NCBI GenBank assembly: GCA_031257915.1
Contig: JAIRNR010000068.1
Span: forward strand, 1 to 35,416
From: Bacteroidales bacterium
Lineage (GTDB): Bacteria > Bacteroidota > Bacteroidia > Bacteroidales > P3
Length of the DNA: 35,416 nt
Direction: 5' to 3'
How positions within the stretch are numbered: position 1 is the stretch's first letter; each line of letters begins with the position of its first letter. The translations under genes were made by a program, and so were the position numbers. This document shows positions 1 through 8,086 of this stretch, in pieces. The notes under the pieces are model-generated. The model was not told where the DNA came from. It saw only the letters and a program-made list of their open reading frames with translations, and made no database searches.

Positions 1-98
1 TTTAAACAATTGATTATAAGGCATTTATGAAGATTATTTTTGATGAAAATTTATAAAAATTTACGCCTATAATCCATTCATTATCAGCGAATTATCTC

Positions 99-119
99 AT
101 TTAAATGCGTTGACCCTGA
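99..119 (+). repeat. 21-bp dispersed repeat motif, copy 1
   Basis: The sequence starts ATTTAAATGCGTTGACCC and ends TGA. It matches two copies near the right end of the window with 1 and 2 mismatches. It lies between the window edge and dusB with no other recognisable element around it. It may be one terminus of a small mobile element whose other end is outside the window. Confidence 0.6.
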
Positions 120-233
120 AACCATACCACAGAAACATACCAAACTAAAAAATTTTTCGTACTTTCGTACCCGCAATAATCAACGAAAAAACGTGAATTA
201 CCCCCCAACAAACCAAAACCAATAAATTGTCAA

Positions 234-1541
234 ATGCTAAAATCCCTACCAAAATTTTCACTATGGCTCGCGCCGATGGAGGGCGTTACGGACCGTGTAT
301 TCCGCCTGCTCTGTAAGCGAATGGGGGCAGACGTTTTAGTTAGTGAATTTGTTTCATCCGAAGCATTGATACGCGAAAAAGCAGCATCTTTAAGTAAGAT
401 GGCTTTAGATGCTCGTGAACATCCCATCGGTATTCAGATTTTTGGGCACGACGAAAATTCCATGCGGGCTGCAGCGGAAATCGCAGCGCAGGAAAATCCA
501 GATTTTATTGATATTAACTGGGGATGCCCTGTAAACAAGATTGTAAAAAAAGGTGCGGGGTCGGCAATTCTGCAGGATATTCCGAAAATGATACGAATTA
601 CGGCAGCGGTGGTACGTGCGATGGAAAGTATCGGCCGCCGCAACAACAGCACCAACGGCACAGTCTGTAACGCTCTCTCGTGCAAATCAAGAGCGGAAAG
701 TATCGGCCGCCGCACCAACAGCACCAACAGCACAGTCCGTAACGACAACGCTACTCCGCATATAGAACATCCGGAATACAACAACAAATCAATCTGCAGC
801 AGCAACATTCCTGTTACCGTAAAAACTCGCTTGGGATGGGATGCATCCTCAAAACCAATTGTAGAAATTGCAGAACGATTACAGGATATTGGAATAAGCG
901 GGATAAGCATACACGGCAGAACACGTGCGCAACTTTATTCAGGCGCAGCTGACTGGACGTTAATCGGTGAAGTTAAAAACAATCCGCGCATGTATATTCC
1001 CGTATTCGGCAACGGTGACATAGACACAGCAGAAAAAGCACTCTTAATGCGGCAACGTTACGGCGTGGACGGTGTTCTAATCGGACGCGGGGCGATAGGT
1101 AATCCGTGGATTTTCGCACAAGTGAAAGAACTTATGCGCAAAGAACACTTATTTCAGGAAACACACAGTTACGAACACACAGAAGCAGGGAGCAAAATAC
1201 GGCAGGAAGCAATACAAATACCGGAAAGGACAGAAGTGTCACCGCAACGTAGCGGACACAGTGAAGTTATTCCATATCCTACAACAGCAGAAAGAATAGA
1301 AGTACTGCTGCAACATTTAAGAAGCGAGATTAAAGTACGCGCCGCAGAGCCGCTAACATTTGAATTAACACCCGAAGAACGTTATGCACGCGCCGAACGC
1401 ATTTCCTGTAATGAAATAAAAATCCATTATGGCGGCTATTTCAAGGGCATACAAGGATTTAAACCATACAAAGTGCGTCTTATGCAAACTTCCGCATTAA
1501 CAGAAGTTGAAAATATTCTTGCCGAATTCAGACAAGCATAA
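234..1541 (+). CDS. dusB: tRNA-dihydrouridine synthase with two in-frame insertions
   Basis: Flavoenzyme that reduces uridine to dihydrouridine in the tRNA D-loop, acting in the cytoplasm. The family signatures are all present: APMEGVTD near residue 14, NWGCPVNKI with the catalytic Cys at residue 98, TVKTRLGWD (193-203), SIHGRTR (225-231), GNGDID (259-264) and GRGAIGNPW (284-292). At 435 residues it is about 90-100 longer than usual. The excess sits in two places: residues ~131-191, between the helix ending VVRAM and the strand IPVTVKTR, and residues ~305-349, before TAERIEVLL. The first insertion contains a 72-bp repeat and is rich in Asn, Ser, Thr and Arg. All core motifs survive and there is no frameshift, so the enzyme is probably functional. 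The ATG at 234 places APMEGVTD at the expected distance. The next gene is convergent. Assignment to DusB rather than another Dus subfamily is moderate. Confidence 0.93.
   Translation: MLKSLPKFSLWLAPMEGVTDRVFRLLCKRMGADVLVSEFVSSEALIREKAASLSKMALDAREHPIGIQIFGHDENSMRAAAEIAAQENPDFIDINWGCPVNKIVKKGAGSAILQDIPKMIRITAAVVRAMESIGRRNNSTNGTVCNALSCKSRAESIGRRTNSTNSTVRNDNATPHIEHPEYNNKSICSSNIPVTVKTRLGWDASSKPIVEIAERLQDIGISGISIHGRTRAQLYSGAADWTLIGEVKNNPRMYIPVFGNGDIDTAEKALLMRQRYGVDGVLIGRGAIGNPWIFAQVKELMRKEHLFQETHSYEHTEAGSKIRQEAIQIPERTEVSPQRSGHSEVIPYPTTAERIEVLLQHLRSEIKVRAAEPLTFELTPEERYARAERISCNEIKIHYGGYFKGIQGFKPYKVRLMQTSALTEVENILAEFRQA
624..745 (+). repeat. 72-bp in-frame tandem repeat inside dusB
   Basis: Two head-to-tail copies begin at 624 and 696 with GAAAGTATCGGCCGCCGC. 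The first ~50 bp of each are nearly identical and the rest diverges. The 72-bp period is 24 codons, so the frame is kept (ESIGRR..NSTNGT / ESIGRR..NSTNST). A shorter AACAGCACC-type microrepeat is nested inside. The repeat occupies a loop where normal Dus proteins have only a few residues. Confidence 0.9.
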
Positions 1542-1600
1542 CACACCTTATGCACTTGAAACAGCCGCCTTAACGAATACCATTTTATTCACAAACAAAA

Positions 1601-2356
1601 TTACTTTACTTCAACTTCCTTCCAGGTATATTCATACACCTCAGGCTCATCGCCGTACATTTTGGTTTCACGCATTATGCGATTTTGTGAGTTAAGAGCA
1701 TAAGTATGTGTGGAGGTAATTTCCGACGTCTGCCACTTACTTGTCGCACAAAGATGTTTTGTAGGTTTACCGAAGAGACCTGTTTCAACCAACCAGCGCG
1801 GCACACCTATCCTCTCAAAATAAATATTATAAATATTTTCCGTATTTAAATCGGCAGTATAGGTATGATTTTTCGGTTCCCAACCATCATCGGCAGGACG
1901 TGTAAATGCCGTAAGGTCGCCGTCCGAATACGTTGCCGTTCCGCGTTCCCCGCCATCTCTGTCGCAGGAAGTAATATTACCGTCAGCATTGTAAACATAG
2001 TTATACGTTTCGAGCCATTCATCTTTAAAAGAAGACGCATAACCATTTGCGCCAAAATGAATTTCTGCCCACTGATACGGATCTTCACCTGTTTTGGTCA
2101 CAGTAATAATCAAAGTTGTACCATCGTAAGCGAAATCATACGTTGCAGAAACAGGGCTCGTTGCTTCACCATCTCCACGACGAACAATCTGCGTCGGCTT
2201 GCCATCGTCATTGAAAGTGTAGGTGAAATAACCTTCCCACTGGTCGTCAAAAGTGGCAATTTGTGCCTTGATTTTCTTTTCTTCTTTATTGTCGCCGCAA
2301 GAAGTGAGTAACACCATGCAGCCTGCAAGTGCTGCGAATAACATAATTTTTTTCAT
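1601..2356 (-). CDS. lipoprotein with YD-like beta-repeats, function unknown
   Basis: The N-terminus is a lipoprotein signal peptide with the lipobox LTSC (Cys at about residue 20) followed by GDNKEEKK, so it is probably an exported, lipid-anchored protein. The 251-residue body is aromatic and Gly/Asp-rich, with recurring short units of the form Tyr-x-Tyr-x-x-Asn-x-Asp-Gly (YTFNDDGKPTQI, YNYVYNADGNITS, HTYALNSQNRIM). These resemble the RHS/YD-like strands of small Bacteroidota lipoproteins such as DUF4595. No catalytic motif is visible. It starts 62 bp after the permease gene, a wider gap than elsewhere in the operon, so it may be the last gene of the ribose-type operon or an independent unit. 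Substrate binding is possible but not shown. Confidence 0.8.
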   Translation of the reverse strand: MKKIMLFAALAGCMVLLTSCGDNKEEKKIKAQIATFDDQWEGYFTYTFNDDGKPTQIVRRGDGEATSPVSATYDFAYDGTTLIITVTKTGEDPYQWAEIHFGANGYASSFKDEWLETYNYVYNADGNITSCDRDGGERGTATYSDGDLTAFTRPADDGWEPKNHTYTADLNTENIYNIYFERIGVPRWLVETGLFGKPTKHLCATSKWQTSEITSTHTYALNSQNRIMRETKMYGDEPEVYEYTWKEVEVK

Positions 2357-2418
2357 AATAATAATTATTTAAGGGGTTAGTATTTTAATTTTTAATATTT
2401 CAATTCGATAAGTGTATG

Positions 2419-3420
2419 TCACTCTCCTGCTAAAACTACAAACGCAAGTCCAACTATAAAACATATAAACATCAACGCAAGAAGTAAGTTTGCACCTTTT
2501 TTTGCACCGCGAAATTCTTTCCATATAAACACACCCCACAATGCGGCAATCATAGGCGCACCCTGTCCAAGTGCGTAGGAAATTGCGGCACCTGCTTTGC
2601 CTGCTGCAATATAACTTAACGCCGTTCCCAATGCCCATACCACACCGCCGAGAATACCCACCAAATGCCATTTCATTCTACCGTTGAAGTATTCTTTATA
2701 CGATACAGGCATACCAACAAACGGCTTTTTCATGACGACAGTATTCACAATAAAATTGCTCGCAAAAATACCAAGTGCGAAAATAAAGAACGCTGTGTAT
2801 GGTGTGGCAAACCCTGCTGCAGGTGCTTCAAGATTTTCAAAATCAACAGCAGCCGCAACAAAACGGTAAAACAGTGACATTAAAATACCGGCAATAACAG
2901 CAAGCACAAGCCCTTTTACACCGGTCTTCGTTCCCTCGTGCGGTACTTTTCCTGCTGCAATACCATTAACGATAATCGCAAATGCAACAAGCCCGACCCC
3001 CAGAAAAAGCGTAACCGGATCGCCCTTCGGTACAGCGATATAGTTGATAATAACTCCCAGCACCATTGCAATACCAACGCCGACAGGGAATGCAACTGCA
3101 AGTCCGGCAAGTGAAACAGATGCAGCAAGCAGAATATTGGACACATTAAAAATAACGCCGCCCGTGAAAGCACTCCAAAATTTACTCTGCTCAATCTGAC
3201 ATAAATCAGTTACGAAACTTCTGCCATATTCGCCATAACTGCCAAGCGTAAAGCCAAGCAGTATTGAAAACAGCAAGATTCCAATAACGTAGTCCCAATA
3301 GAAGAGTTCGTAACGCCACGATCTTCCTGCCATTTTTTGCGTGTTTCCCCATGAGCCCCAACAAAGCATGGTGATAAAACACAGTACAACTGCTAATGTG
3401 TAATTTGATACGATATACAT
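2419..3420 (-). CDS. GRP/DMT-superfamily sugar permease, probable ribose transporter (RusT-like)
   Basis: A 333-residue, very hydrophobic inner-membrane protein with about ten predicted membrane helices. The N-terminal segment ITMLCWGSWGNTQK and the following ELFYWDYVIG are typical of Bacteroidota GRP/ureide-permease-like DMT carriers, the superfamily that includes the ribose carrier RbsU. Gly-rich helices (GILGGVVWALGTALSY, ALGQGAPMIAALWGVF) in the C-terminal half also fit. It lies 21 bp downstream of the esterase gene, at the end of the SusCD-ARH operon that begins with ribokinase. The inferred role is import of free ribose, or a related monosaccharide or nucleoside, from periplasm to cytoplasm for phosphorylation. 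In the B. thetaiotaomicron rus locus a transporter gene occupies the equivalent terminal position. The family is well supported; the substrate is inferred from context. Confidence 0.85.
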   Translation of the reverse strand: MYIVSNYTLAVVLCFITMLCWGSWGNTQKMAGRSWRYELFYWDYVIGILLFSILLGFTLGSYGEYGRSFVTDLCQIEQSKFWSAFTGGVIFNVSNILLAASVSLAGLAVAFPVGVGIAMVLGVIINYIAVPKGDPVTLFLGVGLVAFAIIVNGIAAGKVPHEGTKTGVKGLVLAVIAGILMSLFYRFVAAAVDFENLEAPAAGFATPYTAFFIFALGIFASNFIVNTVVMKKPFVGMPVSYKEYFNGRMKWHLVGILGGVVWALGTALSYIAAGKAGAAISYALGQGAPMIAALWGVFIWKEFRGAKKGANLLLALMFICFIVGLAFVVLAGE

Positions 3421-3441
3421 AATTGTTATATTTTATTGTTT

Positions 3442-4839
3442 TTATTTTATCTTGTTTTTAATCGCTTCCTTCATTTTTAACAACCCGTACAGCAACGAAT
3501 TTTTTGATGACGTTCCGTTATAAACTCTGTACTCAAACGGTATATTCTGTTTATGACAAATTCCGTACAGTACGTTTGCATTTTTATAATTCGCGCCATC
3601 ATCTCCAAGTGTTATGTAATAAAAATTTTCAGATGACAATTCAGCCGTATCCATTATCACGTCAAGCAAATACAGCGGTGTTTGATTGTCCGGCATATCC
3701 GACACAATAAGGATAAACGGCGTTTTGTCTTGCAGTGCTTTCGCCGCTTCTACGGCAGATACGGCATTATTTTTTATTAAATGTATCTTAGGATAATCTA
3801 TCCCCGCCATATAATCAATTGGAAAAAAGATTGTGGTATTAACACCTTGCAAAACGGTGTCACGATAAGTCATATTAAGCGTATCCGGAATCGCAGCATT
3901 TTCTTCCGTTTTATACGGCACATTATTAAAACAGGATGAAATATAGGGCAACACTTCCTGCATTGCGCTTGCCCAGTAAGACGAAGTATGTCCACCATTA
4001 CGCACACGATATTCATGTGCGAAGCCCGCATCCCGCAGTTGCACGTGCAATTTGTCATTTGCAACAAGAAGCTGTTCTTCGTCATCGCCGCAGTCATAAA
4101 AATATTTTACACTTGAATACTGTTGCGCTGTTTGTCCGGTGAACATATAGTACGGACAATGCTGTTTGTAATAATCCGTAAGACGAGCTGCGCCTGTTAA
4201 ACCTTTACCACCGAAAACCGTACCCCACTGATTATCCCACCCGCTTGCACTTTCAGTCATGTATTGCTCATCCGTTCTAAACGACATGCTTAAAGGAACC
4301 GAAACAGAAAATATTTCAGGATGTTTAGATGCTAAAATCATTGCACCGAAACCACCCATTGAATAACCGGCAACAGCGCGATGTTCTCTATTTGCTATTG
4401 TGCGGTACATGACATCAATTTTCGGCACAAACTCCTGAATAAACATATCCATATAATTAAATTTTCCGTCGTAACGATTTACATAATACGAACGAAACCC
4501 TTGCGGAATCACGTAAATCATTGGTTCAAGTCCCTGCGTATTCTCCCAATTTTCAATACGTGCGGTAATATTGAGCCATTCGTCATTCCATGATTTATGG
4601 TCATCGCCCAATCCATGTAAGAGATACACAACAGAGTAACGTTTATCAGAATTTTTCGCATAATCGGCAGGCAGAAAAACGGAAAATTTTACCGGCATAC
4701 CAAGTATTTCACTTTCAATTTGCAAATCGGTTTTATAACGAACAAAGTCCACATCAACCTTTTCTTTATTATTATTGCAATTACAGGAAAAAAGCGAAGT
4801 AAAACAAAGTACTGCAATAAATGTAAAATTATTCTTCAT
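3442..4839 (-). CDS. exported esterase lipoprotein with a degenerate second esterase domain
   Basis: A lipoprotein signal peptide has lipobox LFSC with Cys19. Domain 1 (residues ~35-300) is an alpha/beta-hydrolase of the putative esterase (esterase D, PF00756) type: YLLHGLGDD oxyanion region near 72-80, nucleophile elbow GYSMGG with Ser160, acid candidates at CGDD (250-253) and His284 in NGGHTSSYW. Domain 2 (~320-460) restarts with strand-like DTVLQGVNTTIFFPIDY and ends with ITLGDD..FEYRVYNG. This mirrors the start of domain 1 and its FYDCGDD..HEYRVRNG segment, but there is no nucleophile elbow and the His is replaced (NGTSSKN). It is therefore probably an inactive internal duplication. The gene lies 38 bp after an ARH gene, so removal of acyl groups from the substrate of the locus is a reasonable inference. 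The natural substrate is unknown. Confidence 0.88.
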   Translation of the reverse strand: MKNNFTFIAVLCFTSLFSCNCNNNKEKVDVDFVRYKTDLQIESEILGMPVKFSVFLPADYAKNSDKRYSVVYLLHGLGDDHKSWNDEWLNITARIENWENTQGLEPMIYVIPQGFRSYYVNRYDGKFNYMDMFIQEFVPKIDVMYRTIANREHRAVAGYSMGGFGAMILASKHPEIFSVSVPLSMSFRTDEQYMTESASGWDNQWGTVFGGKGLTGAARLTDYYKQHCPYYMFTGQTAQQYSSVKYFYDCGDDEEQLLVANDKLHVQLRDAGFAHEYRVRNGGHTSSYWASAMQEVLPYISSCFNNVPYKTEENAAIPDTLNMTYRDTVLQGVNTTIFFPIDYMAGIDYPKIHLIKNNAVSAVEAAKALQDKTPFILIVSDMPDNQTPLYLLDVIMDTAELSSENFYYITLGDDGANYKNANVLYGICHKQNIPFEYRVYNGTSSKNSLLYGLLKMKEAIKNKIK

Positions 4840-4877
4840 ATTATTATAAAGTTGTTGATTAAGGTTATTATTTCATT

Positions 4878-6470
4878 TTACAGTTTGGACGGATTCGTGT
4901 TAATGTTCGTTTCATTACCGTAAACAACAAGTTCTTTTGCTTCTATAACGTATGATGTATGCGGATTTTTCACTTTCAAAACAAGTGTATGCGCAGTATC
5001 ATCCAAGTCGTATTTATAAAAAATATCATACTTACGCTTTATGTAATCGTAAGGCATTTTAAACTCCTCTACTTTTTTTCCGTCAATCCACGCTTCCAAA
5101 ACAGCGGCATAATTTTCATTATTCGTACAAGTCTGTGTTACTTGCCCCATTACAACAATCGCACTGCCTGTGAAATTAAGCGAAAGTTCGTTGCTGAATT
5201 TTTTCTTTAAAACACGCCGTTCCGTTGGTTTTATTCCCTCAAACGACTGCTCGTACTGTGCTGTTTGCGGCTCCTGCAAAGTAACGGTGATACCGCCGTC
5301 GGGCGCAATTTTTCCACCTTCGCGTAAAACAACATCGTAAAGCAATTTCATATTAAGTTCATACATCGTTTCAAGTGATGTATTTGTGTAGGGAAAATTG
5401 AGTTTTTCTACTCTTTCAATTGCAGGTTTCCACTTATCGGGAATTGCCTCATAGCCGAAAGCGACACCGAGGATTCCCGCTGCGGACGCAGGATTACAGT
5501 CGGAATCCTGACCACAGCGCGTTGCAATATCCATTGTTCTTTCAAAATCACCTTCACCATATAAAAGACCTATCACGACATAAGCAGAATTAAGCGCAGC
5601 ATCTATATTAAAACCATTAAAAACACCTTCGGGGCAACCTTTCTCATAGCCGTATTTTTTTTCTATCTCAAACCAGCAGTACTTCCAGTCATTCGGATTA
5701 CGCCTGTGAAGCGCAATTACATCTTCTATCACCGCACGATATTTCGTACCCGCAGGAATTGCCTTTAACGCCTCATTAACGATAAGCGGAATATCATCCG
5801 TAACAAATGCAAGTGAATACATTATTGACAGATAAACTCCCCCATACCAACCGTCACCGTAATTAAAAATATGCCCTGTTCTGTTGCAAAATTCCAGCGA
5901 TGTATTTGACATTGCGGGACATATCGTACCGATAAAATCCGCTTCAATTTGAAAATCAATATCGTCTGCATGCGGATTGCTGCGCCAGTGTCCCGACTGC
6001 GGGGGCATAATGCCGTTTAAAATATTATAACGCGCCGCTTGATTTGCATGCCAAAGTTTATAGTCGGCATTTGCAAATGCCAGCGCAAAACTGTCGGCAG
6101 GTGCGTCAATGCCAACGCGAGCCATAACTTCCGCAAATGTAATATCCATATAGACATCGTCATAAAGACCCGGATCTTCAATAAATGTTTCATAAGCGTA
6201 ATTATCATACCATACTAAAGGTGCGCTGTCATGAATAATACCTCCTTTGTACTTAAATTCCGTCGGTCCGCCATAAGTACAGCCAATCGTTTGTCCCGCC
6301 CAACCGCCTTTTATTTTATCTGATAATGCTTCTTTGCCGATAGTAACGGTTTTGCCGTAATCAAGTGTGCCGCGGCTATTTTTACAGCTAACCAAAAGCA
6401 CACTTGCGCACAGGGCTACCGCAAAAAACGGCAATCTATATGATTGAGTAAAATTCATCGTGATGTTCAT
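4878..6470 (-). CDS. ADP-ribosylglycohydrolase family lipoprotein (ARH paralogue 1)
   Basis: ADP-ribosylglycohydrolase fold (PF03747): GGWAGQTIG at the N-terminus of the domain, an acidic metal-site loop YDDVYMD (Asp104, Asp105, Asp109), HADDIDFQIEADF, and the C-terminal metal motif GQDSDCNPA (Asp322 and Asp324). The family uses a dinuclear Mg site to cleave N- or O-glycosidic bonds to ADP-ribose and related ribosides. After ~residue 400 there is an extra beta-rich domain (SLNFTGSAIVV, EAWIDGKKVEEF, HTLVLKVKNPH). A lipobox LVSC ends at Cys29, so it is exported. The longest frame begins at 6494, but starts at 6470 or 6458 give a better signal peptide and a smaller overlap with the upstream paralogue, which ends at 6436. 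It is clearly paralogous to the neighbouring ARH gene. The exact ribosyl substrate is unknown. Confidence 0.87.
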   Translation of the reverse strand: MNITMNFTQSYRLPFFAVALCASVLLVSCKNSRGTLDYGKTVTIGKEALSDKIKGGWAGQTIGCTYGGPTEFKYKGGIIHDSAPLVWYDNYAYETFIEDPGLYDDVYMDITFAEVMARVGIDAPADSFALAFANADYKLWHANQAARYNILNGIMPPQSGHWRSNPHADDIDFQIEADFIGTICPAMSNTSLEFCNRTGHIFNYGDGWYGGVYLSIMYSLAFVTDDIPLIVNEALKAIPAGTKYRAVIEDVIALHRRNPNDWKYCWFEIEKKYGYEKGCPEGVFNGFNIDAALNSAYVVIGLLYGEGDFERTMDIATRCGQDSDCNPASAAGILGVAFGYEAIPDKWKPAIERVEKLNFPYTNTSLETMYELNMKLLYDVVLREGGKIAPDGGITVTLQEPQTAQYEQSFEGIKPTERRVLKKKFSNELSLNFTGSAIVVMGQVTQTCTNNENYAAVLEAWIDGKKVEEFKMPYDYIKRKYDIFYKYDLDDTAHTLVLKVKNPHTSYVIEAKELVVYGNETNINTNPSKL

Positions 6471-8073
6471 TTTTACCGTAATATATAATATCATTGATGC
6501 GCAGTAAATATTTCGGCGCAGGATTAAGCCATTTCAAAACAACAGTATGTTCACCCTCTGTAAGATTATATTTCCACGCCGGTTCAAGACGCCGCTCCGT
6601 ATTTTTCATTGGCATTTTAACATTACAGTCAAGCACACCGTCAATCCATATTTCTATCTGCGCAACGTAAGTATCATTCGGCTCTGCAAGACCAAACACT
6701 TCCGAGCCGATATGACGTGTTGAAACTCTCTGCGCATAATCGGCAGTAATGCTCTCTGTTTTTACAAGGTTGCCCCAAATCACAAAACCATTACCTTTAA
6801 AATTAAATGTATATTCGTCCTTCATCCACACATCCTTGCGGTCACGGTAAATCGGATACATCTCTGTAAAATTTTGTTCAAGCGGTAATATTTGCGGTCT
6901 GCGCACAGGTATTATTATCTCGCTTTCATTTACTGTCCCGCCTGCTTTTGAAGCAAACAGCAACGACATGTCGTAACTCCACTTATACGCTTTTTCTAAT
7001 GATACATCCGTCCCTTCAAAATCAAGTTTTTCAATTTCTTTAAGCGGCGCAAGCCAAAAATCAGGAATATTTGAATATCCCAACATAACACCAAGTACTC
7101 CGCCTACAGTTGCCGGATTACAGTCAGAATCCTGTCCGCACCGTACTGCAATGGAAATTGATTTTGCAAAATCTCCTTCACCATACAAAAGTCCGATAGC
7201 AATATATGCGGCATTGATTTTTGCATCAATATTAAAACTTAGAAACACACCTTTCGGACAGCCGGCATCTTTATTCCATTTTTTATGAATCTCAAACCAA
7301 CACTGCTGCCAGTCATTCGGATATTTTTTATGCAGTTTACGCACATCGTCCAAACACTGATAAAACATGCTTTGGTGTGGAATTGCTTCAAGTGCAATAT
7401 CAAGAATTTTTGCAGGATTATCGTAAATAAACGCTGCACTGTAAAGCCCTGCAACAAATGCGCCGCCATAAAAACCATCGCCGCTATTCATTATATGCCC
7501 CACTCTGTCGGCAACATCCATTGCTTCGGGCAACAGCGCAGGTGTCATTAGTCCGATAAAATCAGCCTCTATTTGAAAATCAAGATCGTCTGCATGCGGA
7601 TTGTTTTTCCAGTGTCCCGATTCAGGCGGCATTATGCCGTTACGTATATTATAACGCCCTGCTTGATTGGCGTGTGCAAGGTGATATTCAGGCATTGCGA
7701 AGTTAAGTGCTATCGTATCCTGCGGCACATCAATTCCACTTTGGACAAATGTTTCAAGAAATGTCAAATCATTATAAATATCATCAAAAAGTCCGGGCTT
7801 TTTATCCCACCAATATTTAATATAATGTTCACCCCATGGAATCGGTTGATACTGCTGTATTGTTGTGCCTGTAAATTTAAATTCCGTCGGAGCACCAAAC
7901 ACAACACCTATTGTTTGTCCTGCCCAGCCGCCTTTGATTTTGTCCTGTAATTCCGCTTTCGTAAAAGTAACTTTTGTCGGCATATCGCTATCCCCGCATG
8001 AGATAAAGAATGCAGTCGCAAAAACTGTAAGTATTACCTTATCTATCCATTTATTTTTTGAGTGATGCATCAT
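6436..8073 (-). CDS. ADP-ribosylglycohydrolase family lipoprotein (ARH paralogue 2)
   Basis: Same family and architecture as the gene downstream. The lipobox FISC has its Cys at residue 26. The ARH domain contains KIKGGWAGQTIG (45-56), FDDIYND (Asp97, Asp98, Asp102), HADDLDFQIEADF (160-172) and GQDSDCNPA (Asp315, Asp317). A C-terminal beta-domain (from ~residue 410) contains NFKGNGFVIWGN and EIWIDGVLDCNVKMP. At 545 residues it is much longer than minimal DraG/ARH proteins (~300), because of the signal peptide and the appended beta-domain. It starts 13 bp after the third ARH gene and its end overlaps the first, which suggests coupled translation. Local gene duplication explains the pair. Exported hydrolysis of ADP-ribosyl or ribosyl conjugates is inferred. 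Confidence 0.87.
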   Translation of the reverse strand: MMHHSKNKWIDKVILTVFATAFFISCGDSDMPTKVTFTKAELQDKIKGGWAGQTIGVVFGAPTEFKFTGTTIQQYQPIPWGEHYIKYWWDKKPGLFDDIYNDLTFLETFVQSGIDVPQDTIALNFAMPEYHLAHANQAGRYNIRNGIMPPESGHWKNNPHADDLDFQIEADFIGLMTPALLPEAMDVADRVGHIMNSGDGFYGGAFVAGLYSAAFIYDNPAKILDIALEAIPHQSMFYQCLDDVRKLHKKYPNDWQQCWFEIHKKWNKDAGCPKGVFLSFNIDAKINAAYIAIGLLYGEGDFAKSISIAVRCGQDSDCNPATVGGVLGVMLGYSNIPDFWLAPLKEIEKLDFEGTDVSLEKAYKWSYDMSLLFASKAGGTVNESEIIIPVRRPQILPLEQNFTEMYPIYRDRKDVWMKDEYTFNFKGNGFVIWGNLVKTESITADYAQRVSTRHIGSEVFGLAEPNDTYVAQIEIWIDGVLDCNVKMPMKNTERRLEPAWKYNLTEGEHTVVLKWLNPAPKYLLRINDIIYYGKNEHHDEFYSII

Positions 8074-8086
8074 ATTGTGATATTAA

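Noticed and set aside
160-167. TACTTTCG in front of dusB as a promoter -7 element
   Set aside because: One mismatch to TAnnTTTG in the conserved TTTG part and no -33 partner; too weak to list.
434-910. 158-codon open frame on the minus strand inside dusB
   Set aside because: It is antisense to a gene with full family motifs, shows no recognisable protein features, and arises from the frame opposite the repeat insertion.
1507-1695. 62-codon frame bridging the dusB end and the lipoprotein end
   Set aside because: Overlaps two better genes at their convergent ends and has no signature.
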